From an uncultured Prevotellaceae bacterium (lineage in GTDB: Bacteria > Bacteroidota > Bacteroidia > Bacteroidales > Bacteroidaceae), in the NCBI GenBank assembly GCA_902781315.1, contig CACZIT010000019.1, forward strand, positions 1-58,020: a stretch of DNA of 58,020 nucleotides, in the 5' to 3' direction. The notes beneath the pieces are model-generated. The model was not told the origin of the DNA. It made no database searches and saw only the letters and a program-made list of their open reading frames with translations. Shown here piece after piece: positions 8,258 to 16,729 of this stretch. Position numbers and translations under genes: made by a program. Position 1 is the first letter of the stretch. Every line of letters begins with the position of its first letter.

Positions 8258-8265
8258 TAATTTTG
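8258..8265 (+). promoter_or_regulatory. Candidate -7 element for valS
   Basis: TAATTTTG followed by CACC lies 43 nt before the valS start codon, in the divergent gap with mazG. The -33 partner is not a good match. Confidence 0.45.
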
Positions 8266-8307
8266 CACCGTTTTTTAATGATTTCAAATAAAAAAGCATA
8301 AAACAAG

Positions 8308-11019
8308 ATGGAACTAGCAACAAAGTACGACCCGCAAGCGGTCGAATCGAAGTGGTATCAGTATTGGTTGGACAACAAGCTCTTCAGCTCGAAGCCTGAT
8401 GGTCGCGAGCCTTACACAATAGTCATTCCCCCTCCCAATGTGACGGGTGTGCTCCACATGGGACACATGCTCAACAATACCATTCAAGACATCCTGGTGC
8501 GCCACGCTCGCATGGAAGGCAAGAATGCCTGCTGGGTGCCTGGCACCGACCACGCTTCTATTGCTACCGAAGCCAAGGTGGTGCGAAAGCTGGCCGAACA
8601 GGGCATCAAAAAGCATGACCTGACGCGCGACGAGTTTTTGAAGCACGCCTGGGAGTGGACCGACGAGCACGGCGGCATCATCCTGAAGCAGCTGCGCAGG
8701 CTGGGCGCCTCGTGCGATTGGGACCGCACCGCTTTCACAATGGATGAGAAGCGCTCGGCCAGCGTCATCAAGGTGTTTGTCGACCTCTACCGCAAGGGCT
8801 ACATCTATCGCGGTTTGCGCATGGTGAACTGGGACCCCAAGGCCCTCACGGCTCTCTCCGATGAGGAAGTGGTCTACAAGGAGGAACACGGTCACCTGTT
8901 CTACCTGAAGTACTATGTTGTAGGACTGGAGAATCTCGACAACGAGGCCGAGCTCATTGAGCAGGGCAACGTCATCCACAAGGACGAGAAAGGCTACTAC
9001 GCCGTTGTGGCAACGACACGTCCTGAAACCATCATGGGCGATACGGCCATGTGCGTCAACCCGAAGGACCCAAAGAACCAGTGGCTGCGCGGCCGCAAAG
9101 TGATCGTGCCGCTGGTAGGTCGGGAAATCAGTGTCATCGAAGACCGCTATGTGGAAATCGAGTTCGGAACGGGCTGTCTGAAGGTGACTCCCGCCCATGA
9201 CAAAAACGATAACATGCTGGGCAAGACCCACAACCTGGAGACTATCGACATCTTCAACCCCGATGGCACCATCTCAGAGCAGTCGCCCCTGTATGTGGGC
9301 ATGGACCGCTTCGACTGCCGCCAGCAGATTGTAAAAGACCTGAAGGAAGCAGGGCTTATGGAGAAGGTGGAAGACTACACCAATAAGGTGGGCTACTCGG
9401 AACGTAATCCCGACACGGTCATAGAGCCGCGCCTGTCGCTGCAGTGGTTCCTGCGCATGAAGCACTTCGCCGATATCGCCCTGCCCCCCGTGGTGAATGG
9501 CGAAATGAAATTCTATCCCCAGAAATACGTCAACACCTATAAGAACTGGCTGGAGAACATTCAGGACTGGTGTATCTCGCGCCAGCTATGGTGGGGACAC
9601 CGCATTCCGGCCTACTACTACGACGAGGAGAAGTTCGTGGTGGCCGAGACCGCAGAAGAGGCTCTGGAACTGGCCCGCAAGGAAAGCGGCAATGCCGCCC
9701 TGCAACTCACGGATCTCACTCAGGACGAGGATGCACTCGACACATGGTTCAGTTCGTGGCTGTGGCCCATCTCGCTGTTCGACGGCATCAACAACCCGGG
9801 CAACGAAGAAATCAGCTACTACTACCCCACTTGCGACCTGGTGACAGCTCCCGACATCATCTTCTTCTGGGTGGCACGTATGATCATGGCCGGCGAGGAA
9901 TACATGGGTACTTTCCCCTTTAAGAACGTATACTTCACGGGCATCGTGCGCGACAAGCTTGGTCGCAAGATGTCGAAGTCGCTTGGCAACTCGCCCGACC
10001 CCATCGAACTCATCGAGAAATATGGTGCCGACGGCGTGCGCATGGGCATGATGCTCTCTGCTCCTGCCGGCAACGACATCCTCTTCGATGAAGCTCTCTG
10101 TGAGCAGGGTCGCAACTTCAACAACAAGATTTGGAACGCCTTCCGTCTGGTGAAGGGCTGGCAGGTGGCCGATGTGGCTCAGCCTGAAGCCTGCAAGACG
10201 GCAACGGCTTGGTTTGAGGCCAAACTGAAGCAGGTGAATGAAGAACTGGCCGACCTGTTCTCGAAGTATCGCCTGTCAGAGGCCCTGATGGCTGTCTACA
10301 AACTCTTCTGGGACGAGTTCTCATCGTGGTATCTGGAGATGGTGAAGCCTGCCTACATCAACGGCGAGGCTCAGCCCATCGACCGCCAGACTTACGATGC
10401 AACGCTGCACTTCTTCGATGTGCTGCTCAAGATGCTGCATCCCTTCATGCCCTTCATCACCGAAGAACTTTGGCAGGCTCTCTACGAGCGCAAGGAGGGC
10501 GATAGCATCATGCGCGAGAAACTGGAACTCGCAGCTTCTACCGACGCCGAAACCAAACTCATTGACGACATCGAGCAGGTGAAGCAGGTAGTCAGCGGTG
10601 TGCGCATGGTGCGCAGCCAGAAGAACATCGCTCCTAAAGAGAAACTGGAACTGCAGGCTATCGCTCAGAACAATTTCGAGCCTTACAACGACGTCATCAG
10701 CAAGATGGCAAATCTGAAGTCGATTGCCGTCGTGGCCGAGAAGGGTGGCGACGCCACTGCCTTCATGATTGGCACCGACGAGTTTGCAGTGCCTCTGGGC
10801 GACCTGATTGACGTGAAGGCCGAACTTGAAAAGGCCCAGACCCAGCTGCAGCATCTGGAAGGCTTCCTGGCCGGCGTACTGAAGAAACTCAGCAACGAAC
10901 GCTTTGTGCAAAATGCTCCCGAGGCCGTAGTGGCTATGGAGCGCAAGAAGCAGAGCGATGCGGAAGAAAAAATAGCCACGCTGAAGGAAACCATCGCCGA
11001 ACTCTCTAAACGTAAATAA
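8308..11019 (+). CDS. valS: Valine--tRNA ligase
   Basis: This class I aminoacyl-tRNA synthetase charges tRNA-Val and edits threonine. The 903-residue protein has the full family architecture: a Rossmann core with HMGH at 50-53 and KMSKS at 554-558, a CP1 editing insertion in between ([12 protein letters not shown]), the anticodon-binding helical domain and a C-terminal coiled-coil from about 830 onward ([16 protein letters not shown]). The ATG at 8308 gives a standard N-terminus. It is followed after 12 nt by a secreted clostripain-like peptidase, so co-transcription is likely. Confidence 0.98.
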   Translation: MELATKYDPQAVESKWYQYWLDNKLFSSKPDGREPYTIVIPPPNVTGVLHMGHMLNNTIQDILVRHARMEGKNACWVPGTDHASIATEAKVVRKLAEQGIKKHDLTRDEFLKHAWEWTDEHGGIILKQLRRLGASCDWDRTAFTMDEKRSASVIKVFVDLYRKGYIYRGLRMVNWDPKALTALSDEEVVYKEEHGHLFYLKYYVVGLENLDNEAELIEQGNVIHKDEKGYYAVVATTRPETIMGDTAMCVNPKDPKNQWLRGRKVIVPLVGREISVIEDRYVEIEFGTGCLKVTPAHDKNDNMLGKTHNLETIDIFNPDGTISEQSPLYVGMDRFDCRQQIVKDLKEAGLMEKVEDYTNKVGYSERNPDTVIEPRLSLQWFLRMKHFADIALPPVVNGEMKFYPQKYVNTYKNWLENIQDWCISRQLWWGHRIPAYYYDEEKFVVAETAEEALELARKESGNAALQLTDLTQDEDALDTWFSSWLWPISLFDGINNPGNEEISYYYPTCDLVTAPDIIFFWVARMIMAGEEYMGTFPFKNVYFTGIVRDKLGRKMSKSLGNSPDPIELIEKYGADGVRMGMMLSAPAGNDILFDEALCEQGRNFNNKIWNAFRLVKGWQVADVAQPEACKTATAWFEAKLKQVNEELADLFSKYRLSEALMAVYKLFWDEFSSWYLEMVKPAYINGEAQPIDRQTYDATLHFFDVLLKMLHPFMPFITEELWQALYERKEGDSIMREKLELAASTDAETKLIDDIEQVKQVVSGVRMVRSQKNIAPKEKLELQAIAQNNFEPYNDVISKMANLKSIAVVAEKGGDATAFMIGTDEFAVPLGDLIDVKAELEKAQTQLQHLEGFLAGVLKKLSNERFVQNAPEAVVAMERKKQSDAEEKIATLKETIAELSKRK

Positions 11020-11031
11020 AAAGCATTGTTC

Positions 11032-12258
11032 ATGGGAAAAATTCGCACATATCTGGTCATGGTGCTCTTTGCATGCCTGAGTCTCACGTCGTGCAACGAA
11101 GAAGGCATCAACGTCGATGAGGTCAATAAGGAAACGGTGTTCGTCTACATGCCGTGGACGGGGTCGGAAACCAGTAGTGGGCTCTATGAATGCCTCCTCA
11201 TCAACCTCGACAGCATCGAAGCCGCCATTCAGCGAAACGGCCTCAAGGACACACGTGTGCTGGTTTTCCTCAGCGAATCCCACGAACAGTCGAAACTCTA
11301 CGAGATTACCTACGACCAGAAAGCAGGACTGGAGCATAAAGCCATCAAGCAGTATTCGGGCCACGAATACACCACTGCCGATGGCATTGCTTCCATCCTT
11401 ACTGACGTGAAGAATGCTGCCTATGCCCTGAACTACGGATTGATCATCGGTGCCCACGGTACGGGATGGACGCACGTCAGCGACTGGGAGGACTTCCCAT
11501 ACAAGGCGCCCAAGAAGTACAATGGGCAGCGTAAGACGCCAGGTATGGAGCTGCCGCAGTATCCCGAGACACGCTTCTTCGGAAGCAGTACCGACAAGCG
11601 GTTCTCCACCGACATCGAGGTTTTGGCCGAAGGCATCAGGAAAAGTGGGTTGCACATGCAGTACATCCTGTTCGACGACTGCTATATGGCCAACGTTGAA
11701 GTGGCTTACGAATTGCGCAATCAGACCAATTTCCTGCTGGGCTCTACCAGTGAGGTAATCGATCTGGGTATTCCTTATGCTGACATGTGGACGTCGCTCG
11801 CCACTCCCACACCCAACTACAGCTCGACGGTGAGTGCTTTCTATAATTTCTACAAAGACTACAGCACTCCATGTGGCACCTTTGCAGCCATCGATTGCCG
11901 GCAGGTGGAGAGCCTGGCCAGCATCATGAGGCAAATCAATCAGAACTTTACGTTCGATGAAACGATGCTCGACGACGTGCAGGTTCTCGACGGATTCGAA
12001 GTTCCAATCTTCTTCGACATCGAAGACTATGTGCATCACCTGTGCACCGACCCCTACCTCTACGAACGCTTTGCCGCACAGTTAGAGAAAACCGTTGTCA
12101 GCAAGGCTGCTACCGAATTTATTTACTCTCACATCTATTCCATCCCCGAAATCATTGACGTCAACACCTTCTCGGGCATGACCATCAGCGACCCAAGCCA
12201 GAACGTGGCCGCCATGCGCGGAAAGAGCAACACCTCCTGGTGGAAGGCAACGCATTAA
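11032..12258 (+). CDS. Clostripain-family (C11) cysteine peptidase lipoprotein
   Basis: The 408-residue protein has a lipoprotein signal ending LSLTSC (Cys 21 from the ATG at 11032; a TTG six bases earlier is less likely). The C11 catalytic dyad is visible: the histidine in IIGAHGTGW (H142) and the cysteine in LFDDCYMANVEVAYEL (C217). This family cleaves after basic residues and includes clostripain and several Bacteroidales surface or secreted proteases. The chain ends in a beta-rich region without a sorting domain. It lies between valS and an M6-type metalloprotease, forming a small protease pair. Substrate unknown. Confidence 0.88.
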   Translation: MGKIRTYLVMVLFACLSLTSCNEEGINVDEVNKETVFVYMPWTGSETSSGLYECLLINLDSIEAAIQRNGLKDTRVLVFLSESHEQSKLYEITYDQKAGLEHKAIKQYSGHEYTTADGIASILTDVKNAAYALNYGLIIGAHGTGWTHVSDWEDFPYKAPKKYNGQRKTPGMELPQYPETRFFGSSTDKRFSTDIEVLAEGIRKSGLHMQYILFDDCYMANVEVAYELRNQTNFLLGSTSEVIDLGIPYADMWTSLATPTPNYSSTVSAFYNFYKDYSTPCGTFAAIDCRQVESLASIMRQINQNFTFDETMLDDVQVLDGFEVPIFFDIEDYVHHLCTDPYLYERFAAQLEKTVVSKAATEFIYSHIYSIPEIIDVNTFSGMTISDPSQNVAAMRGKSNTSWWKATH

Positions 12259-12309
12259 TATATGGAGAGAGAGTAAAAAGAAATGAATAAGGTTAGAAAA
12301 TAACTGATT

Positions 12310-14115
12310 ATGAAGAAACTGGTATTAACATTCTGTATGCTCATTGCAGCCATCACGACATGGGCTGCAAAGGCTTATCCGGGCCCCATCACCGTCACAC
12401 AGAGTGATGGCACCAAGCTGACGGTTCTCATGTATGGCGACGAAGACGGCCATTGGTTCACGACCACTGACAACGTGTTGCTCTCGCATGTGGGTACCGA
12501 CTTTTTTATAGCTCGCATCGAAACTGACGGCAGCCTGCAGGCTACGCAACAGTTGGCCCACGAGCCAGTCATGCGCACCCAGACGGAACGCCAACTGGCC
12601 CTCGACCAGCAGCCACTCCGACAGACCTTCCTCAGCCAAAACATCAAGACGATGGAAAGCAAGAAGCAGCGACGCATTGGCGTGGGGACGGCATCACCCT
12701 CCTACTTCCCCCACACGGGAACACCAAAGGCAATGGTCATTCTTGTACAATTTGCCGACCTCAGCTTTTCGGTTGCCGATGCCAAGAAATCGTTCAACGA
12801 TTACCTGAATGCCGAGGGAGCACTGCCCGACTACGGACTGCGCGAGAACCGCAACCATGGCAGTGTGTGCCAGTATTTCACCGACATGAGCCAAGGGTTG
12901 TTCTCACCACGGTTCGACCTATACGGCCCCGTGACAGCCTCTAAGACCTGGACCTATTACGGTGCCAACTCAGGCAGTTCCGACCAGTCGGCGCGCATCG
13001 AGGAACTCGTGCGCGAAGCCTGCAACGCCATCAACGACACCGTAGACTTCTCCCAATACGATGCCGACGGCGACAAGCGCGTCGACTTAGTCTACGTCAT
13101 CTATGCCGGCTATTCGGAGAGCATGGGAGCCTCCAGCGACTGCATCTGGCCAAAGTCGGGCACCCTTAGCGGTGGCACCTACGACGGAGTCAGCGTGAGC
13201 CGCTACGGAGTAAACAACGAACTGAACTATACTCCTGACCGTGAGTTCAGCGAAGGCCCCTCAAAACGCATGAACGGCATCGGTCTGTTCTGCCACGAGT
13301 TCTCACACACGATGGGACTGCCCGACCTCTACCCCAATTCCACGGACGCACGCGCTGTCGACAATCAAACCATGGAATACTGGGACGTGATGGATGGTGG
13401 CGAGTACACCGACAATGGCTATACGCCTACCCCTTATACTCCTTGGGAACTGGAAGTGATGGGATGGACAGAACTGACCGAACTCACAGACACCATGCAG
13501 GTATCGCTTAAGCGTGGTGAAGCTTGCAAGATCATGCCCGAAGATACCAGCAGCCCCGAATATGTCATCTTGCACAACCTGCTGAGCAGCGGCTGGGGTC
13601 AAGGTCTTGCCAAATTGGGGCACGGCATGTTGGTCTATCGCATCGACTATACCAACTCCAGCGGCACACCGCGCTCGGCGGTCAACCTGGGTGACTATCC
13701 CAACAACACTGCTGGAAAGCCTGGCGTCACCATCATTCCCGCCGACGGACTGCTCATGAACTACTACCGCATGTACACCAACGAGAGCGAGAAGAGCGAC
13801 GAAAAGCCTTACAGCCGCAATGATTATTTGCTTAGCCATGCCGGCGACACCTATCCAGGTTCTACGGGCGTGAAGGAAATCCTGTCGTTCCAACTCAACC
13901 GCACTACCATCAAGAAACCGCTTTACAACATCAGCGAAAACGACAACGGCGAGATCAATCTGGACTATCTGAAGGATTTCAATACCGTGGGCATCAGCCT
14001 TACGGAAACCGACAAGAAGACCAATAGCACATTCTACGACCTGCAAGGTCACCAAGTGGTGCTGCCTACGAAAGGCATCTACATCCGCAACGGCAAGAAA
14101 ATCATCGTGAAATAA
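12310..14115 (+). CDS. Secreted M6-family zinc metalloprotease with C-terminal sorting-like domain
   Basis: The 601-residue protein has a signal peptide (MKKLVLTFCMLIAAITTWA) and a propeptide-like region to about 130 with the typical TVTQSDGTKLTVLMYGDED start. The catalytic domain includes VLVQFADLSF, the zinc site HEFSHTMGLPDLY (H329, E330, H333) and a downstream Met-turn region WDVMDGG. The end, FYDLQGHQVVLPTKGIYIRN followed by a basic tail, has the pattern of a type A C-terminal sorting domain, suggesting surface delivery. It follows the C11 peptidase with a 51-nt gap. A hairpin at 14138-14167 follows the stop. The substrate is not predictable; related proteins in gut and oral Bacteroidales degrade host or dietary protein. 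Confidence 0.9.
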   Translation: MKKLVLTFCMLIAAITTWAAKAYPGPITVTQSDGTKLTVLMYGDEDGHWFTTTDNVLLSHVGTDFFIARIETDGSLQATQQLAHEPVMRTQTERQLALDQQPLRQTFLSQNIKTMESKKQRRIGVGTASPSYFPHTGTPKAMVILVQFADLSFSVADAKKSFNDYLNAEGALPDYGLRENRNHGSVCQYFTDMSQGLFSPRFDLYGPVTASKTWTYYGANSGSSDQSARIEELVREACNAINDTVDFSQYDADGDKRVDLVYVIYAGYSESMGASSDCIWPKSGTLSGGTYDGVSVSRYGVNNELNYTPDREFSEGPSKRMNGIGLFCHEFSHTMGLPDLYPNSTDARAVDNQTMEYWDVMDGGEYTDNGYTPTPYTPWELEVMGWTELTELTDTMQVSLKRGEACKIMPEDTSSPEYVILHNLLSSGWGQGLAKLGHGMLVYRIDYTNSSGTPRSAVNLGDYPNNTAGKPGVTIIPADGLLMNYYRMYTNESEKSDEKPYSRNDYLLSHAGDTYPGSTGVKEILSFQLNRTTIKKPLYNISENDNGEINLDYLKDFNTVGISLTETDKKTNSTFYDLQGHQVVLPTKGIYIRNGKKIIVK

Positions 14116-14137
14116 CCCAATCGTTTGGAAACTATAT

Positions 14138-14167
14138 GGAATTTGCCCCATTATCAGGGCAAATTCC
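14138..14167 (+). terminator. Hairpin after the M6 protease gene
   Basis: An 11-bp perfect stem (GGAATTTGCCC with GGGCAAATTCC) closes an 8-nt loop 22 nt after the stop. No long T-run follows, so termination strength is uncertain. A second 9-bp perfect stem, CGCCACCTG at 14175-14183 with CAGGTGGCG at 14210-14218, follows; the rest of the gap to 14358 shows nothing recognisable. Confidence 0.55.
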
Positions 14168-14358
14168 CTCTAATCGCCACCTGTAGGGACAGGGTTCATT
14201 GCCCGTCAGCAGGTGGCGTGTTTTCCGTCCCAACGTGCCGTTAGGGCAACATCACACGGCGCGTCAGCATCTCTGCACGCCGCAAAGCTGTCCTACACGG
14301 TGAAATATATCCCGGCAGGCCCTACCCTCCTTTGGAGAAATCAGGAGAGGTTGTCCCC

Positions 14359-15039
14359 TCAATACTGCCGTTCGCCAAAGATGGTTGTGCCGACACGCAC
14401 AAGCGTGGCACCCGTCTCGATGGCGATACGATAGTCATGACTCATTCCCCAAGAGCGCTCCGAAAACGATGGCTCATCGGCGAAGCACGTCTGCTTCATC
14501 TCGTCGAAAAGGTTGGCAGCCACCTGCATCTCGCCGCGAATCTGCGCCTGGTCATCCGTATAGGTAGCCATCATCATCAGACCACGAATGCGCACATGGC
14601 TCAACTCCTTCCACTCACCACCCGTCAGAAACTGCCGACACTCCTCAGGCGAGAAGCCGTACTTCGTTTCTTCCTCGGCAATGTGCAGTTCCAACAGCAC
14701 ATCGATGACACGCCCGTAGCGCTCTGCCTGCTTGTTGATTTCGCGCAAGAGCTTCACAGAGTCAACAGCATGTATCAGGCTAATATAAGGTGCGATATAC
14801 TTCACCTTGTTGGTTTGCAGATGGCCGATGAAGTGCCACTCCACATCCTTCGGCATCTGCTCCACTTTCTGCTGCAATTCCTGCACGTGACTCTCGCCGA
14901 AGATGCGCTGACCGGCATCGTAGGCCTCGCGCAACATCTCCACCGGATGGAACTTGCTGACTGCTACGAGTCTGACGCCCGAAGGCAGGTCGGCCAGCAC
15001 CGTTTTCAGGTTTTCTGCTACCTTGCTCATCTTGCTCAT
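14359..15039 (-). CDS. YggS/PLPBP-family pyridoxal phosphate homeostasis protein
   Basis: The 226-residue protein is a single-domain TIM-barrel PLP-binding protein that buffers pyridoxal phosphate and affects amino- and keto-acid balance. The PLP lysine lies in LVAVSKFHP (K29); other family blocks are FGESHVQEL, WHFIGHLQTNK, IHAVDS, GLMMMAT, SWGMSHDYRIAIETGAT and VRVGTTIFGER at the C-terminus. Either ATG at 15039 or 15030 could start it. It lies 24 nt after the DUF4494 gene on the same strand. Confidence 0.95.
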   Translation of the reverse strand: MSKMSKVAENLKTVLADLPSGVRLVAVSKFHPVEMLREAYDAGQRIFGESHVQELQQKVEQMPKDVEWHFIGHLQTNKVKYIAPYISLIHAVDSVKLLREINKQAERYGRVIDVLLELHIAEEETKYGFSPEECRQFLTGGEWKELSHVRIRGLMMMATYTDDQAQIRGEMQVAANLFDEMKQTCFADEPSFSERSWGMSHDYRIAIETGATLVRVGTTIFGERQY

Positions 15040-15063
15040 CTTATATAAATAAGGTATAAAAGA

Positions 15064-15555
15064 CTACTGCTCGTATTCGGGCTTGTCGTTTGCCTTGTCC
15101 TGCTTCGTCGAAGCCTGATGCTCATAGACATCCATGATTTTTGTCTCAGAGATGTTGGCAATGACATAGTCAATCATCGTACCTCCCATCACCTCCTCGA
15201 TGTTCTTCACTGCGCCGTTGAACGTGGCTGCCTGCACCAGATAGACCACTGCGGAGCGCTTCTCCTTCTCCGTTTTCTCGTCGATGGTGATAAACGAGAG
15301 CTTGGCCTTATACCAGCGGTCGTCATTATCATTCTCACTGAAGAAAATCTCGTGATAGGCAGCGGGATTGATATTCTTCACCTCGAACTCACCGCTCACG
15401 TAAGCCGACATTTCGCGGGTGATGGCCTCCTCGGCCTCACCGAACGAAAGGGCGTCAACGACATACAGTTCGGGCACTTTCTTAGTCATTCCATCTTCCA
15501 TCTGGCGCTCATAGCGCACAGTACATTCAAACCAATTTGCTGTTCTACTTCTCAT
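15064..15555 (-). CDS. DUF4494-family protein
   Basis: This 163-residue cytosolic protein matches the DUF4494 family, which is restricted to Bacteroidetes; recognisable features are the N-terminal TANWFECTVRYERQME, the VDALSFGEAEEAIT segment and the INPAAYHEIFFSEN block. There is no signal peptide or membrane segment. The last 20 residues are charged and probably disordered. It is preceded by a consensus promoter at 15670-15700 and followed by the YggS-like gene. The function of the family is unknown. Confidence 0.85.
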   Translation of the reverse strand: MRSRTANWFECTVRYERQMEDGMTKKVPELYVVDALSFGEAEEAITREMSAYVSGEFEVKNINPAAYHEIFFSENDNDDRWYKAKLSFITIDEKTEKEKRSAVVYLVQAATFNGAVKNIEEVMGGTMIDYVIANISETKIMDVYEHQASTKQDKANDKPEYEQ

Positions 15556-15657
15556 AGTTTAAGTTGTTTTTAATTCTTTTGCCGTGCAAAGTTACGAAAA
15601 ATCAAGGGCAGAACAAAAGAAACTGTTTCTTTTTTTATGCCGAGATGTTGCAACTTC

Positions 15658-15700
15658 GCGACTTTGTCGCAAAATTACGAATAAGTGAGCGGAATGCAAA
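15658..15700 (-). promoter_or_regulatory. Bacteroidetes-type promoter of the DUF4494 gene, with an adjoining tri-loop palindrome
   Basis: On the minus strand TTTG (plus coordinates 15697-15700), 19 nt and TAATTTTG (15670-15677) form a consensus promoter. The spacer ends CTCACTTATTCG, the same word as in the dapA promoter. Immediately downstream, 15658-15670 holds GCGAC-TTT-GTCGC, a small palindrome with a three-base loop. Confidence 0.7.
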
Positions 15701-15707
15701 GGACTTT

Positions 15708-16634
15708 TCATCCTGCACGATGATAGTCGCAAAGGCTGGCGATGGGACTCTTCAAGACTCTTCCGACGCTGAAACCTTCAGCCTCTGCAGCTTCGCGCAA
15801 CAGCGATTCGTAGTGGCTGGCGATGCTGCCCACGAAGTCTACAGGCAGGTCGCAGCGACCATAGGGCACGATGTTATGACGAAAGAACTGGCGAAAGTTT
15901 TCCACCACCAGGCTGCGCAGTTCGCCGTTATCGAGGTGTTGCCCAATATATAAAGAGGTGGAAGCCAGAAAGCGGTTGGGCATGGGTTCGCGATAGACGC
16001 GGGCGATGACATCGGCAAGCGTAAGTCCGGTCGTCGCGAGGAAGTCGTCGCGCATGCTGGCGGGCAGCAAGCCCTTGAAGATGGCATTGAGGAATCGCTT
16101 ACCCAACGCTGCCCCGCCCCCCTCATCACCAAGGATGAAGCCTAAGGCGGGTGTATTCTGCACTATCCGTCCGCCATCGTAGAGGCAGGAGTTGGCTCCC
16201 GTGCCCAAGATGCAGGCAATGCCTTCGCGACGCCCGCAGAGGGCGCGGGCGGCTCCCAGCAGGTCGCTGTTGAAATGAAGCAGCACGTCCGCCTGCCACA
16301 TGCGCCCTACTACTGTTTCGTGGAAACCCATGGCGCGGCGGAAGGCGCGCTCCATCTTCGATACCATGTCAGGACGCACGCCGGCACCATAGAAGAACAC
16401 TTCCAGCCCTTGCCCCATGGCCATGATGGGCAACAACTGCTCGAGCCGAGGCAGCAGTTCGTCCTGCAGGATAGCGGCCACGTCGTCTTCACTCATCAGG
16501 ACGGGGTTGATGCCTTGCGTCTGGAGGGTAACTGGCGATGCCTCACCGGCGCCTACCAGCATCAGTGCCCAGTCGGTCTTTGTGCTGCCGCTATCGGCAA
16601 CAAGAATCGCTTTTTCATTTATAACAGCATTCAT
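15708..16634 (-). CDS. BadF/BadG-type ATPase, probable N-acetylglucosamine kinase
   Basis: The 308-residue protein has the sugar-kinase/actin fold with the phosphate-binding motif VADSGSTKTDWAL near the N-terminus, a second phosphate loop CILGTGANSCLYDG, and GFILGDEGGGAALGK. This is the arrangement of eukaryotic-type GlcNAc kinases and of bacterial BadF/BadG homologues thought to phosphorylate amino sugars from cell-wall turnover. The ATG at 16634 is chosen because the longer frame reads back through the promoter region. It diverges from the MscS channel gene. Confidence 0.85.
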   Translation of the reverse strand: MNAVINEKAILVADSGSTKTDWALMLVGAGEASPVTLQTQGINPVLMSEDDVAAILQDELLPRLEQLLPIMAMGQGLEVFFYGAGVRPDMVSKMERAFRRAMGFHETVVGRMWQADVLLHFNSDLLGAARALCGRREGIACILGTGANSCLYDGGRIVQNTPALGFILGDEGGGAALGKRFLNAIFKGLLPASMRDDFLATTGLTLADVIARVYREPMPNRFLASTSLYIGQHLDNGELRSLVVENFRQFFRHNIVPYGRCDLPVDFVGSIASHYESLLREAAEAEGFSVGRVLKSPIASLCDYHRAG

Positions 16635-16651
16635 TGTGCTCCATTTTTCTG

Positions 16652-16710
16652 CAAAAGTACAAAAAAGTTGCAAGTTACGAGTTACAAGTTTCAAGTTTTT
16701 TGTACCTTTG
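16652..16710. promoter_or_regulatory. Divergent -7 elements for the kinase (minus) and MscS channel (plus)
   Basis: The minus strand carries TACTTTTG at 16652-16659, 18 nt before the kinase start. The plus strand carries TACCTTTG at 16703-16710, 20 nt before the channel start. Between them lies a run of GTTACAAG/TTTCAAG-like words of low complexity; similar words recur at 28652-28680 and 57070-57095. Good TTTG partners are absent on both sides. Confidence 0.5.
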
Positions 16711-16729
16711 TAGGCAAAATTACGCAAAC

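Noticed and set aside
10321-12039. Long minus-strand frame across the valS end and the C11 peptidase
   Set aside because: It spans two well-supported plus-strand genes and has no recognisable domain.
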